From: Furcasterigmium furcatum | Taxonomy: Eukaryota; Ascomycota; Sordariomycetes; Glomerellales; Plectosphaerellaceae | Assembly (NCBI GenBank): GCA_001599815.1 | Contig: BCIA01000001.1 | Location: forward strand, 3,166,934-3,230,933 | Length of the DNA: 64,000 nucleotides | Direction: 5' to 3' | Shown here: positions 11,787-22,911 of the stretch, piece after piece | Layout: the number at the start of each line of letters is the position of its first letter | How positions within the stretch are numbered: the stretch's first letter is position 1 | Position numbers and translations under genes: made by a program | The notes under the pieces: generated by a model | The model's database searches: none | What the model was told of the DNA's origin: nothing | What the model saw: only the letters and a program-made list of their open reading frames with translations

Positions 11787-13925
11787 TCAGCATGTCCCTT
11801 GGTTGATTCTGTAGTTGGTAAGCACCGCCAGGTGGTCCGACGTCCACACGTTGTTGCGATGGTTCGGCCTCGGGCTCGGGTTGCCCAGGTGAAATGTCCG
11901 CGATTCGAGGACCCGCACGGAGGAGCCGGCATGAAGCGTGTAGTCGATGCGGTCCTGGGGCTCGACCGGCCCCGAGTTGCCGTTGCGGAAGGGGTTGATG
12001 GGCGACCACGTGTTGCCCTGCTGCGCGGCGGGATCCGGGTTGGCCACGCGGTACGAGTCGATCAGCCCTGCGTTGAGGGGGATCCTCGAGGTCGGCCAGT
12101 CTATGTCGGCGTAGCCGCAGTTCTTGTTCCTCAGCGCCGGCGTCCAGTCGAGGTGGGAGGGGGCGTTGAAGTCTCCCGTCAGGAAGACGGGGACGCTGGA
12201 GCTGCTCCCGAGGTGGCCTCTCATGCCGTCGACGACGGTCTGCAGAGCGTTACCACGGTAGCGCCTCTCGGCTTCGAGGATCGCCGACACCGGCCGCCTG
12301 TCATCACACGCCAGGTAGGGGCCGTAGTCGTGCGCGTTGAGGTGCGCGTTCCATACGACGATCTCCTGTCCGGATCCGTCGAGCTCGATGCGCGCGGCAA
12401 CTGCGTAGCCGAGATTGTTGGTGCTCGAGGTGATGGGATACCGGCTCATGAGGGCGACATTGCCTGGATCGGCGCTCGCAATGTAAAACCACCCCAGCGC
12501 TGCGCTCAGCTCGCGGGCGCGGTGGGGGTCCGCCTCTTGCAGGCCGACGACGTCGGCGTTGGACGCGACGAGTGCCTGGATCTGGCTCTCGTTGTAGTTG
12601 TTCATCTGCGTGCCCCCGTACCACATGTTATATGTCATGACGCGCACATCCTGGGCCATGCAGGAGCCTGACGGCCGAACAGGTATCCGTACAGCTAGCT
12701 CGCTGCTGGCACCAGTAGAGGTGCTCGCCCTGACCCGGACATGAGTCTCTCCGGGGGAAGTCGGGGTGCCCGTCAGCCTGCCGTCGCCGCTTACGGACAC
12801 CCATCCCGGGCCGGATACCTTGGAGAAGGTGGCCGATCCGCCGCGACCCAGAGTCAACCCACCGACCATGGCCTGGAAGACAGTGCCGACGCGGGCGTTG
12901 CGTGTGGTGATTTCTGACACGGCAAAGCGAATGTCGGGCGCTCTCACGGTAATGTAGCGTGTGATCGACTTGTAACCGTCTCGCGACAGGTAGAACGCTC
13001 GGTACGTGCCTCCGGGCAGGGAGCCGGCGCGCACCGTGACTCTGCCGCTCGCGCCCGGGGCGTACACCCACGCGAGAGACTGAGGACCCTTGACCTCATC
13101 GACGGGACCTCCATCGGCAGGATAGATTCCGATCCAGTTGAGAGTGCTTGGGTCGTTGGTCACGTAGTCGAACGTGAAGATCTCGCCGTTCTGAAACCAG
13201 GAGAGTGTGCCCGAGGCCCTGGGAATCGTAACGGCGATAGGATTTGCCAACCATCTGTAGCCGTTGCGCTGGAGGTAGTAGGCTCGATAGTTACCCCATT
13301 CAAGATCATCGGCAGGTACGGTCACCTGTCCACTGCCACCTCGGGCATAACTCCAAGCAAGGGACTGAGCACCCTTGAGCTGGTTCACAGGCCCGCCGTC
13401 GCGAGGGTAGATGCCGACCCAGTTGGTGGACTGAACGTCTGTCGTGTCGTACTGGAAGGTGAATCGCGGCCAGCCGGTGATCTCTCTGAACGAGCTCCTG
13501 AATATCGGTATGGTCACGGACTGGGGGCTGGCCAGCCACGTGTATCCCTCCCGTGCAAGGAAGAAGGCCCTGTAAGTTCCGGGACGGAGATCGCCTGCGG
13601 GAATAGTGATGGTTCCGCTCGCGCCTCGGGCGTACTCCCAGACGAGAGATGGCTCTACCTTGACCTGGTCCACAGGTCCGCTGTTGCTGGGGTAAACGCC
13701 TATCCAGTTCCCTGCATTAGGCGTCGTGGTGAAGTAGTCAAACGTGAAGAACTCCTCGTTCTGGCGCAAACCGAAGCCGGACGCAAGCCTGTGTGATGTG
13801 CCATTGGTCTCCGGCAAGGTGTAGTTGGTGATGGGAAACCTGCTGGGGGGATCGCGTGGCTGGATTTGAGCAGCCACAGATCCCACGATGGCGAGGAGCG
13901 CCACAACGCGACTGAAAAGAAACAT
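11787..13925 (-). CDS. Secreted endonuclease/exonuclease/phosphatase-family protein with three WIGVYP modules
   Basis: A single intronless exon of 712 residues with a signal peptide (about 1-19). Three tandem modules of about 90 residues follow (about 52-140, 150-236 and 243-328), each with a core NWIGVYP / NWVGIYP / NWIGIYP and a closing GTYRAF or NYRAYY. They resemble SKICH-like beta-sandwich modules. A putative Ig-like domain (about 335-417, DGRLTGTPTSPG) comes next, then the catalytic EEP domain from 425 to the end. EEP landmarks are all present: TYNMWYGG, GLQEAD, a HLNAH histidine, the TGDFNAP metal/catalytic loop, DRIDYTL and TSDHLAV. The enzyme should cleave phosphodiester or phosphomonoester bonds outside the cell; whether the substrate is nucleic acid, lipid or sugar phosphate cannot be told. 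The lack of introns and the modular layout recall bacterial secreted enzymes (inference). Confidence 0.85.
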   Translation of the reverse strand: MFLFSRVVALLAIVGSVAAQIQPRDPPSRFPITNYTLPETNGTSHRLASGFGLRQNEEFFTFDYFTTTPNAGNWIGVYPSNSGPVDQVKVEPSLVWEYARGASGTITIPAGDLRPGTYRAFFLAREGYTWLASPQSVTIPIFRSSFREITGWPRFTFQYDTTDVQSTNWVGIYPRDGGPVNQLKGAQSLAWSYARGGSGQVTVPADDLEWGNYRAYYLQRNGYRWLANPIAVTIPRASGTLSWFQNGEIFTFDYVTNDPSTLNWIGIYPADGGPVDEVKGPQSLAWVYAPGASGRVTVRAGSLPGGTYRAFYLSRDGYKSITRYITVRAPDIRFAVSEITTRNARVGTVFQAMVGGLTLGRGGSATFSKVSGPGWVSVSGDGRLTGTPTSPGETHVRVRASTSTGASSELAVRIPVRPSGSCMAQDVRVMTYNMWYGGTQMNNYNESQIQALVASNADVVGLQEADPHRARELSAALGWFYIASADPGNVALMSRYPITSSTNNLGYAVAARIELDGSGQEIVVWNAHLNAHDYGPYLACDDRRPVSAILEAERRYRGNALQTVVDGMRGHLGSSSSVPVFLTGDFNAPSHLDWTPALRNKNCGYADIDWPTSRIPLNAGLIDSYRVANPDPAAQQGNTWSPINPFRNGNSGPVEPQDRIDYTLHAGSSVRVLESRTFHLGNPSPRPNHRNNVWTSDHLAVLTNYRINQGTC

Positions 13926-15527
13926 GACGGCTTGTTGCTGTAACTGAGACGAAGCGATACAGAACGCATGAGCCTCAAGACACGCTGAGGCAGGCCGGGA
14001 TGAGGTTCATCACACAGGGGCAGACCATATTCTTCGACCTCTCCTTTATACAGACCGAAGATTTCTGAAGAAGGCTTCTGGCGGAAACCCACCGTCATGA
14101 CCTCGGCGACACTGTCTGGATATAGCATAGCGGGCAATATTTCATTTCATGCAGCATTGAGGCACAGCGTGAAATGGAGCACACAAGCTCGACGACCTGG
14201 TCTGGAACCGAATGCCCCCAACAATCTCGCTGTGCCGCCTCCAAGAATGTGACCGTCTTTTCGATGAAGATTGGACCTTGGCATTCAAGAGTAAGAACGC
14301 AGGCATAAGCCCCCAATTGAAGTGACTAACGTACTTCGGCGCGTTACGCGGAAGCTTACTGAAGTCTGACGCCGGTCCACCCGCGTTACTCATGTCGAGG
14401 CACATAATGCGGAATGTAATGCTTGCTCTCATCATGCATACCACACAGGGGATGATTCTCCATGGCGCCAACTGCAATTTTCGAACACGTATCATCACGT
14501 CAGACTGGGCAACTCAGAAGACCATGGAGAATCTTCAACGCTCAGGAGCGCCGAGCCATCATCATCCATGCACCTAGCATCTGGTCATTTTGATATGTGG
14601 GACACTCAGTGACGCCATTGGCTGATCCGAAATCGCGAGCCCGAAAGTGGTAATCGACAAGGAAGATTTGCAGGGAAATGGAACAACACTTCCCCTGCAA
14701 TATGTGAGGTTGAAAACTGAAGTTCCGACCCGAAAGGATCCGCGTAAAGCTCAATGTAGGCCAGGCCCGGCTTACGAAGTCGTATTCCCTGTATGCACAT
14801 TGAGAGACAGCGCGTGATCGAGGCATCTGATATGTAAGACGACTTGGCATCCTTGGGGAGCGGACACTAGAGTCACAGGGTCGGCGAAACAGGTCCATGT
14901 GCTTTACTACTGACTTAAATGTGGAGGAATACAATCGAGCGCAAACGGAGCAAACCGACTATCCATTAATGGGACACATTTAATACTCCTTCTACTTGGA
15001 GATTTGGCTTGAACTACTTGCATAAGCATATCTATTCATGTTGAAAATATAGCGCAGGAAAAAGAGAATTGCATGTGGAGATGTGATTTGGAGTTGTCGT
15101 CCATCCATAGATGATCAAAGAGGCGTATGGGTATGACGCCGAGAAAACTCTATATCGGTTGATATAGTTATATCTCCTTATTGCCATTGAGTATGCAGAA
15201 TAGAGCATTCAACGATTACGGGTGTGTTGGATGTCCGCTTCGGTCAAGTCGATGAGGTTTAAATCTCGTGGGGGTCATCCTGGGGCCTGGGCCATACGTT
15301 TTGAGCACTCTTTCTCGAAGTTGATTCGAGCAGAGCAGGGAACCAACCAAATTCAGATCTGATTTAAGATACAGTGAGGACCTTTCCAAGCCTACCTCCT
15401 AGCCACATGCATCTATACCTAGTTACTGAGTCCAGAGAATAGTGCGTTATTTCTGATAGACTTCGCTTGCATCTTATTCAAGGATGCCTACGTTGTCTTG
15501 TTTCTCAGAGCGACCCATGTGATGTTC
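13926..15527. other. Intergenic region without supportable gene
   Basis: 1.6 kb upstream of the EEP gene and downstream of the Cys-rich protein gene. The middle part (about 14935-15540) is clearly more AT-rich than the surrounding genes. Only short frames without protein character occur. No repeat boundaries are seen. Confidence 0.5.
14044..14050 (-). promoter_or_regulatory. TATA box of the EEP-family gene
   Basis: TATAAAG on the minus strand about 120 bases upstream of the 13925 start codon, a spacing seen at several other genes in this window. Confidence 0.5.
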
Positions 15528-16230
15528 TCACATCAAATTCAAGATTCCTCCTAGGACAACTGACCCAACGACGGAGCCCACTGATATCTGCACAGCCCTG
15601 TTGCCCGCATTAGGACCAGCGTCTGCTGATGTTTGGGGTGAGTTTGAACTCTCAGGCGACGAGATTGTTGATGTCGTTGAGCTTGTTTGCAACGATGGCG
15701 CAGCAGGCGTTGTCGTCTGCGGAAGGCCGCCACCCGCAGGTGTGCAATTCGAGTCGCCAGTAAAGTCGTGGCAGGCTCTGTATACCGTTCCGCACGCTGA
15801 GCCGTGTGGACAATACCAGTCGTCCTCGTTGTTGTTGCAGTAGACCTCCGGCCTGGGTCCGTCATCGCAGGTCGGCGGCGCCTGTCGGGCCCGGTCAGCA
15901 CACTTATGCCACCGCTGTTCAAGTCGGCTTGCTACTCACAAAGCTGGGCACCACGGCGCCACAGCTATTTGGGCTCGAGAACGAACAGCAGCTCTCGTTC
16001 GAGAGGCCGATGTTGACGCACCAGCTCCCTGTCGGACAGCAGCCGCCGGCGCAGCACTCGCCGAAGCAGCAACCCGGCTGGCGGAGACAGGAGAAGCCCG
16101 AGTTCGCGATGCCGTTTCTGCATTCGCTGGTCGGGTTAGGGGTGACGAAGTCCGACTGGGCCGTGACCCGGGCTGGGGCGGTCGTGAGAAGGAGCGCGCA
16201 GGCGAGCGCGTTGATGAGAGGTGTCGGCAT
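15528..16230 (-). CDS. Small secreted Cys-rich protein, possibly GPI-anchored
   Basis: Exons 15940-16230 and 15528-15881, split by a 58-nt intron (GTGAGT donor, CAG acceptor), give 214 residues. The chosen start MPTPLINALACALLLTTAPA forms a clean signal peptide; an upstream in-frame Met at 16266 is possible but would bury it. The mature protein has about 18 cysteines, including closely spaced CC pairs (GCCFGECCAGGCC, NESCC). A Ser/Thr/Pro-rich linker and a hydrophobic C-terminal tail (QISVGSVVGSVVLGGIL) suit a GPI signal or cell-wall display. It has no recognised enzymatic domain. Possible roles are cell-wall structure or an effector-like surface protein. It is transcribed divergently from another secreted protein gene at 17146. 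Confidence 0.65.
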
Positions 16231-17145
16231 GATGAGGCAGACACTGACGATGGTGCGCAACCTCACATCGGAGGTCGCGATGCCCTCAGAGCGCGGCGAC
16301 CCTGTATTTAAGTAGCATTTGGCGACGGCATGACTCGCCTGCCAGTGACGGGCTGTTCAGGCTGTCCCTTGTGATGCTGAAGTCTGGATAGGGCTGGCTC
16401 GGTCTAGATTTGGCGAATTGCCTGCGAGCTGAACTGCCGTGGCGCCAGTGCCGTTGCCAGGGGTTGGCGGCGACCAGTCTATCGGTTCCTGATTATCACG
16501 GGATTGGCCGAAACGCTACGAGCTGAACAGGAATGCGACAGTGTCCGCGCCCGTGGCTTGCGGGCTGAACCGTTGGCGGCCGGTGTGTGGCGTTGACCGG
16601 CTTGAGGGGAGAGCAACGACACCCACATCTCATCGCTCAAACCTTTCTCATGAACGTGGTATTCTACCCTGTCTCTATCATTTCCGGCCCGAAAATCAGC
16701 TTATTTACTCCCTTCTCTTAGCACGCTGAGGGGCTTGCGGCATCGGTCGTGCTCATCCCGAGCGACGTCTCCATCTCGGTCCCGAGACATGGCGAAGCTA
16801 AGCGTAAGGTAAACTACCTACGTCGCGATGATATCATAACCGGTCAAACGCCAAGCACCAAGAGACTGCTGGCGGTTGTATATCTCGGCGATGGAGAGAA
16901 ATGGGCCCTGCACCCCGTCCAGCCGTGGATCACAGCTCAGCTTTGGGCCAAGCCGGCTCCGACGTGGATTCGCCAAGTGCGCGGGCTCAACAGAGTCGCT
17001 GGGCATGATGCTGGGCATGATGCTGCGCCGTGCCCCGGGCCGGGGCCGAATCTGCTGTTAAAAGGATCATCGCGGTGCCGGGAAGGGTCAACGGTTTCTG
17101 GGATGCTCACTCTGAGTTCTTCACATTCCCTGGAAACCCGCCGCC
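16231..17145. promoter_or_regulatory. Divergent promoter region of two secreted-protein genes
   Basis: About 0.9 kb separates the two divergent secreted-protein genes. A TTAAATA element on the minus strand near 16304-16310 lies about 75 bases upstream of the Cys-rich gene. No other coding region is supported. Confidence 0.4.
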
Positions 17146-18119
17146 ATGCTCCCTTCAACGAGCCATCTTCTCGTCGCAGCCGTGACGGCCTTCTCCCCTA
17201 GCGCTTCGGCCCAGTCTTTGCGCCCCAACGAATCGACATCAATTGATGACTGTCCCCAGAATGTCCGGTCCATAGCGGACGGCGAGACCCTGTTCAACTC
17301 CACGGGAGTCATCTCCCTGGTAGACCCGACGGATACGCGCCGCCCGACACAGCGGAAAAGGTGGTACCTCTCCATGCTGCTCTCTGACATCCGCATCACG
17401 GACCCGGAGGCAGGCCACCCGCAGCAGCTGCTCGACGTCTTCCTCAGCGTGCCCAGCTCGGGGCAGTCGATAAACGCGACCGAGGCGGAGGACGACTCTA
17501 CAGTGTGCGGGTACCGCCTCCACGGGCAGAATGCCGTCTCCGACCACCCCCAAGACGCCGAGCGGTCCTGCGAGGGCATTCTGAGCGAGGAGTGCCTGAC
17601 CCTTCTCCAGTCTCTGCCGGTGCCCGCTGCTGACGGTTGCCCCCGGCCGCCGAGGCTGGATGCCGTATGCGGAGAGGGCGGCACCTTTTCTTGGACCAGT
17701 ACGTCATCCTTTTGCTCTCAAGCTCTCCTGATTGAGATCCCGAGACTGACAGCCTGCCAGGGGACCCCATCAATGTGTTCAACTCGACGTGCGGCCTGGA
17801 CGACCTGCCTCACATCGACCTGCCCAGGGGCTATCGGTCCCTGTCGACGCAGCTCGGCGGAGGGTTCCGGAACTTGGGGGAGTTCACGGACGAGACATAC
17901 GATCTGCGCGTTCGCCAGCCCATCCCCATCGTGCTGACGGGCAGGGCCAACGCGGATGACAGGCAGGGATGGAGCCGGGTTCTCTGCCTTGCCCCGGATG
18001 ACATTGTCCCGGGCAGCCGGGTGCCCGAGGGAGACTTCCCCGGTGGAGCTGGAAGGGCTGGCGCAAAAGTCTGGCTGGCACTTGTGACTACTCTCGCTGT
18101 TGCCGCGAGCATTACATAG
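17146..18119 (+). CDS. Secreted protein with GPI-type C-terminus, unknown function
   Basis: Exons 17146-17698 and 17761-18119 (62-nt intron, GTACGT donor, CAG acceptor) give 303 residues. The start lies in a good context (CCGCCATGC) and opens a signal peptide ending near SASA-Q. The C-terminus has a small-residue stretch followed by a hydrophobic tail (VWLALVTTLAVAASIT) without positive charges after it, as expected for GPI attachment. Six or more cysteines and several N-glycosylation sequons (NES, NST, NAT) are present. No enzymatic motif was recognised. It probably sits at the plasma membrane or in the cell wall. Confidence 0.7.
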
Positions 18120-18422
18120 GCGGATGTGGCGGAGGAGGGAGAGTTGAAGCCATTCATAGATGTTTCATCACCCTCTATGAATACTTATGCTGCCGCTCAT
18201 CATCGTGCTGTGCAAATAAAGTGACAAAATCCGTTCTTGAAATTCTGATCTTCTTCGCTGTGCGTCAACGCTACGGACAATACAGAAGTTCCCCCATTAT
18301 CAGCCATGCCGTACGCTCCAGCTAACTCGTTGGACATTAGCTGCTCGGCAATCATGAACCCCCAGTCGCCATCTCTCCATGCAGTCAAAGCATCGCTGAA
18401 ACTCAATGCCACACCGCGGCCT
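18120..18422. other. Intergenic between convergent genes
   Basis: About 300 bases forming the 3' ends of two convergent genes. Nothing else is seen. Confidence 0.5.
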
Positions 18423-20379
18423 TCACTCCGCCTTATCCCTGACCGTGACCCAGCGGCTGGTGTAGCGCCGGATGGACTTGCCCGTGAAGAACAGGACCCC
18501 GCCAAGAATGCCCATCAGGGCCGTCAGGCCACCGAACATGGCGAAGGCGCCATCATATCCCATGGCGTCAACCATGTCCCACACGCGATAGCTGACGCCG
18601 AAGGAGAGGAAGCCGCGGTGGGCGCAGATGATGATGAGCAGGGAGCTGGCCCTCTGGGGATAGGCGTCGAGGAGGTAGGTGATGGCCACGATGTTGGCGC
18701 CGATGAAGGTGAAGAAGTAGGCGGCGAGGGCCCACACGTAGGTGAACCAGTGGTAGTTCTCGGGGTGCGTCGCGCCTTGGCCGTAGAGGACGACGGTGAA
18801 GATACCGATGATGATGGGGATGAACAGCGGCAGGAGGCGGGTCTCGGGCTCGTGGATGCCGCCGCGTCTGCGGGCGAACCACTTGATGATCCAGTCACTT
18901 CCGTAGCCGTATGTAGGAAGAGCTGTGAAGATGGGCAGTTAGTCTATTGTTCCTGATCCGCCGGGGAGAGAGTGGGAGACACTTACCAACCAGGGACGTG
19001 ATGATCTGTCCGGCGTTCGAGTAGCTGGTCGAGGAATGGGGCCAGTTGTAAGGAGGCGACTCGACGATGCGTCCATACTTGTGTTTGTTAGTAAAGCAAG
19101 AGGAGGCGAAGGAGAGGCCGGGAGACGTACCGTCATGCCGATGGCGATGTTCGCACCGAGGGTGATGCCGTTGACACACAGGGCCCAGAAGACGTTGGGG
19201 AACAGAATCATGGTCCAGGCGTCCTTGAAGACGATCCAGGCCTTACCCCACTCAGGCTTTCCAATCCAGAGGCGCATGTTGGAGCGGAACGTGCGAGGCT
19301 CAAAGTTCTCATAGTCCAGTTCGGGCCTCTCGGTGTGAAGCTGGAAGTTCTCCTCGCCGTCCGAGCCGCCTGCGGTGGTCTCCTGGTAGGCGGACTGGGG
19401 ACGATAGTACTTCGTCTCGGGCACAAAGAAGAAGGAGATGACGAAGCAGACGCCGCAGAGGATGCAACCCAGTCCGTACCACCAGGCGGTTCCGATGGCG
19501 GCGGCGATGGGCGAGGCGAAGAGGACAAAGATGGCCACGGCAATGGTCTGGATGGTCTGCTGGATCATCAGGTACTGGGCGCGCTCGTGCAGGAAGAAAA
19601 TCTCCTGCGTGATCATGGGCACCAGGGCCTCGCTCTGGCCGGCGGCGACGCCGAGCAGCATGCGGGCCCAGAGATGCCAGTCGTAGTTCTCAGCCGCGGT
19701 TCCAGCACCGGCGCAAAGACCGATGCTGGCGCACATGAGGGCGGTGGCGAAGAGAAGGACACTGCGGCGGCCCACAGCGATGGCGATGGGCATGCCAAAC
19801 AGGTTGCCGAAGCCCCTGTCGATTGGTATCAGATGGGCCGTCCGTCTAGGCTGAAGAGAGCCCAATACTCGCGAGTCGGGGAACTCACATGGTCAAGTTG
19901 GGGAGACTTAGCATGTAGCTAATCTCGGTGTATCCTTTGCCAACCGAAGCGTAATTCGGAATGTAAAATCCCAGAAGGCCACCAAATCCACTGACCATAC
20001 CAAGGCCGATGACCGAGACTGAACGGACGGGAAGGTTAGCTCAGGTCATGGGAATCTAGGCTTTGGCAGAACACTCACATAGAGACAGGCAGATGAGGAC
20101 GAGAATCTTCTGCCAGATGGCCATGTTCAGGGGGTCTGCACGGCTAGTCAGCAGGCCAGTTCACATCAACAACGACCGGGGCAACGTCGACTCCCGCCGG
20201 GATTGCGTAGCATGCTTACCGCGAGGATCAGCGGTTGGCGCTGGAATGTAGACGGTCTTTCCCGCAGTGAGCTGGACGGTGCCGCTCACGCCCACCTTGG
20301 ACCTGTCGACCTGCAGCTTTGCGCCGCCGTCATCGACGATGGCATCCTCAACGTGAGAAGAGTCTTCCTTGCTCATCAT
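18423..20379 (-). CDS. MFS transporter, DHA1 (Hol1-like) type
   Basis: Six exons (20220-20379, 20079-20135, 19889-20018, 19131-19815, 18987-19077 and 18423-18922) join in frame to 540 residues. All introns have GT-AG ends. A soluble N-terminus ending in DPLNMAIWQK leads into the first span, a layout typical of the fungal Hol1-like DHA1 group. Twelve spans are expected, with a long charged loop in the middle. AVGRRS fits the cytoplasmic loop 2-3 motif, and ARMLLGVAAGQSEAL lies in span 4. It is likely a plasma-membrane uptake or export carrier for a small organic compound. Its position beside a dioxygenase, a hydrolase and a regulator suggests it serves that pathway (inference). Confidence 0.85.
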
Positions 20380-21324
20380 GGCTGAGCGACGATGGTCGAT
20401 CAATGCTAGGAGGTGCTGGTTGTTCAGTAGTAGTTGTGGGCGAGTCTGGCTGCTTGAGAGACAGAAGGCCCGGAAGACGGTGGCCACGGGGCACCTTATA
20501 TGTCAAGGAGGACAGCCACCGGCAAGGGGAGTTGCTGCCATGGTGGTTTGGGGGAATTCTCGCGAGATCGGGGGTCGAAACCGGGGGGCGACAACTAGCT
20601 CTCGCGCCGGCTCCCCCATGGGCCCAAGCCCCCGTTGTGGTCTAGGTTCGCCGTTAGCCTTGGGTTCCGGGAAATGCGCCCACCTGCTCCCGATCGTGAA
20701 CGCACCTCCACCCCCTCACAAACCCTCGCAAACCCTGGCCCAGACCCCCGGATGCTGTCAGAGCACTCAAGTTCCCCGCGGGGTAAGTGGGCCTTGCCCC
20801 CGAACCGAACTCGGCTCAGCACCTCCTGGACCCGTCCCCTCGGTAATACAGACAGACAACATGACTCGAACCACCAAGCAGACTGCACTTATCGTAAGCC
20901 GGCATTGCAGCGTTTCGGAGCAAAATGTCTCAGGCTGCCAGTCCATCGGCTCGGGGTAATTGGCTTTGGCTTGACGACGGGAGCTCGATGCTTGTTTTTC
21001 GTCTCCAAGAATCGCCACCAGATCTGCAAAGACCAGAGTGCAAGCCCAATCGCCAATGCATTGGGGGTTGGGGAGCAGATTGGCAAAGACTATGTGAGGT
21101 ATATGCTTCTGCTAGTAGTAATTGTGATGAGTTCATGGCACAGAGTTCTGGACGAACAGGCGCCATGATTGCTCACGTCTCCCAGGGGACCTGGGAGCCC
21201 ATCGCACTGAGTCTCGACCGCGCGCGTGTGGATTCACATGTCTCGGTCGCCCAAAATTATTTTCAACAAGTTTTTTTATTGAAGTCACGATGACTTGAAT
21301 GAACTATTCAACATGCTAATGCCC
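20380..21324. promoter_or_regulatory. Promoter region of the Hol1-like MFS gene
   Basis: About 0.95 kb upstream of the MFS gene and downstream of the PhyH gene. A TATATAAGG-like box lies at 20494-20501 (minus), 115 bases from the start codon. A CCGAACCGAACTCGG element lies at 20800-20814. Several G-rich runs (CCGGGG type) could bind the carbon repressor CreA. No coding region is supported. Confidence 0.45.
20494..20501 (-). promoter_or_regulatory. TATA box of the Hol1-like MFS gene
   Basis: ATATAAGG read on the minus strand, 115 bases upstream of the 20379 start codon. Confidence 0.5.
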
Positions 21325-22428
21325 TCAATAATCCTTGACACCGGCCAGGCGGAGGAGCTGGTCCGTGAGCACGGGCTTCTCGAACGGCTCCGTCCTGTAC
21401 TTGGGGCAGACCTCGCCGTCGCGCATGGGCTTGTCCTCGGCAGGCCGGATGTTGCAGTGAGGCCAGTGCGTGGTGCCGATGTAGTTCTCGAAGCAGTGCT
21501 TCTTGGCCTTGAGGGCGTCCTCGTTGGCGTACCTCTTGGGCGTCATGCAGACGTATTGCACGTGGCGGATCTGGTTGCCCTCGGGGAGGCAGGCGTAGTG
21601 CATGGTCCTCGAGTCCCAGAGCACAAAGTCGCCGGGCTCCATGTCGACCTTGAACATCTCGCAGCCGCGCTCCTCGAACCACTTCACGTCCTTCTCGCTG
21701 AAGAGGAACAGGTCCATGTACTTGAGCTCGGGGGGCGGCGCGTCTTCGTGGTCGTGGGACTCGCGCTTGTGGGCGAAGAACTCGTTGAAGAGCTTGGAAG
21801 AACCGCGCATGAGCATGAGGCCGCCATCCTTGGGGCCGTTGGGGGCGTAGTTCAGGAGGCCTTGGACGGCTTGCATGCTGTGCAGGGCAGGAATGTCAGC
21901 TTCAGGTCATCTGAATGGAGGTACTACCACTTACCCCTTGCGCTCGGGGTTCTGGTCGCAGTGAGGCCACGGGCTCCACTTAAGGTCCTTGCGGTTCGGC
22001 AGGGAAATGTTCATGCCGTCAAACGAGCACAGAAGCTCCTTGGTCCCCCACAGCTTCTCGAACACCTCGACGATCTTGGGCTCCGTCCGCGCCTCCCAGG
22101 CCATCTTCTCGTGCGTCGAGGCGTAGGCAAAGTACATGCCGCCCTTAAAGCTGACCGGCAGATGCTCGGCCGTCCATGTTTCGGGGTTTGTCTCGTCAAA
22201 GCCCAGCTCGAAGTTCTTGAGCCACTGGATCTGTTTGTCCGCGTAGTACTTGGCGCGCTCAGGGGAGATGGCGCCCTTGATGAGCACGCAGCCGTTCTTG
22301 TGGAACTCGTCGCGCCAGTCGCCGTAGACGGTGTTCTCGTCGAACTCGATCAGGTCCTTGGTCTCGAAGCGGGCACCAAAGGTGCGCTGGACCTCCTGCT
22401 CCTGCTGGGTAATGGTCTCGGTTGCCAT
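21325..22428 (-). CDS. Phytanoyl-CoA dioxygenase (PhyH) family Fe(II)/2-oxoglutarate oxygenase
   Basis: Exons 21935-22428 and 21325-21877 (GTAAGT donor, CAG acceptor) encode 348 residues. The iron-binding facial triad is visible as HCDQNPERKG (H-x-D) at the end of exon 1 and a distal His in the MHYACLPEGNQIRHVQY segment, which also supplies an Arg for 2-oxoglutarate. The N-terminal half has the PhyH-like features NGCVLIKGAISPERA and the SFKGGMYFAYASTHEK region. The start MATETITQQEQE is the Met that opens the conserved frame; an upstream in-frame Met at 22668 would add an unstructured tail over the promoter. The substrate is unknown. It is divergent to a CocE-like hydrolase and probably acts with it. 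Confidence 0.85.
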
Positions 22429-22911
22429 TTTGACTGTGGTAATGGAGAGATGATGATGGTGATGATGCTGTACGGCTTTGTGATTTCGGCTTATACGCTC
22501 AGATCGAAGAGACGATTCATAAGTAGTCTTCATCCCACCTTGAGGAACGCTCCGCTCAACACAGAAGGAATTCGGTTCGGCCGGTTCGGTCGCTTCGGTT
22601 CGGGCGGACTCTGTTGCCCCGCATGGTGAAAAGAGGGGACTCGGGGCCCCGAGCCCCTGGCGGACCATCCCCCCTGACCCTGACCCCTCGCCAGAACATC
22701 ACCACCCCGCCGGGGGGATGGGCAGCTGAATTCTGGTCATCACCCGGCGTCTAATCCGACCGGAGCCGAGAAATGGGCAGTCATGTTATTTTTTTTTATC
22801 TTTTGTACTTGAGAAAGCCGGCATCTCTTGAAGACCATAGATGTATGTATCTTAGGAAATCCGAATTACCTGATCTCATCCAAACCTGCCTCTAGAGCCA
22901 CATTGCCCAAC
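22429..22911. promoter_or_regulatory. Divergent promoter of PhyH and CocE-like genes
   Basis: A 483-base shared promoter. It carries a TATAAG-like box on the minus strand near 22489, about 60 bases from the PhyH start. A dense array of CGGTTCGG units lies at 22571-22607, and a C/G-rich block near 22640-22720. The layout suggests joint control of both genes. Confidence 0.55.
22571..22607. repeat. Array of CGGTTCGG regulatory repeats
   Basis: Three CGGTTCGG-like units in 37 bases (TTCGGTTCGG, CCGGTTCGG, CTTCGGTTCGGGCGG). CGG triplets in direct or inverted pairs are the usual target of Zn2Cys6 regulators, and one such gene starts 2.8 kb downstream. Similar motifs occur at 20800 and 25492. Confidence 0.5.

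Noticed and set aside
14935..15540. RIP-mutated transposon
   Set aside because: The stretch is moderately AT-rich but shows no element ends, coding relics or extreme AT content.
22571..22607. CRISPR-like short repeats
   Set aside because: Repeats are 8-10 bases, in a eukaryotic promoter, without regular spacers; they fit transcription-factor sites.
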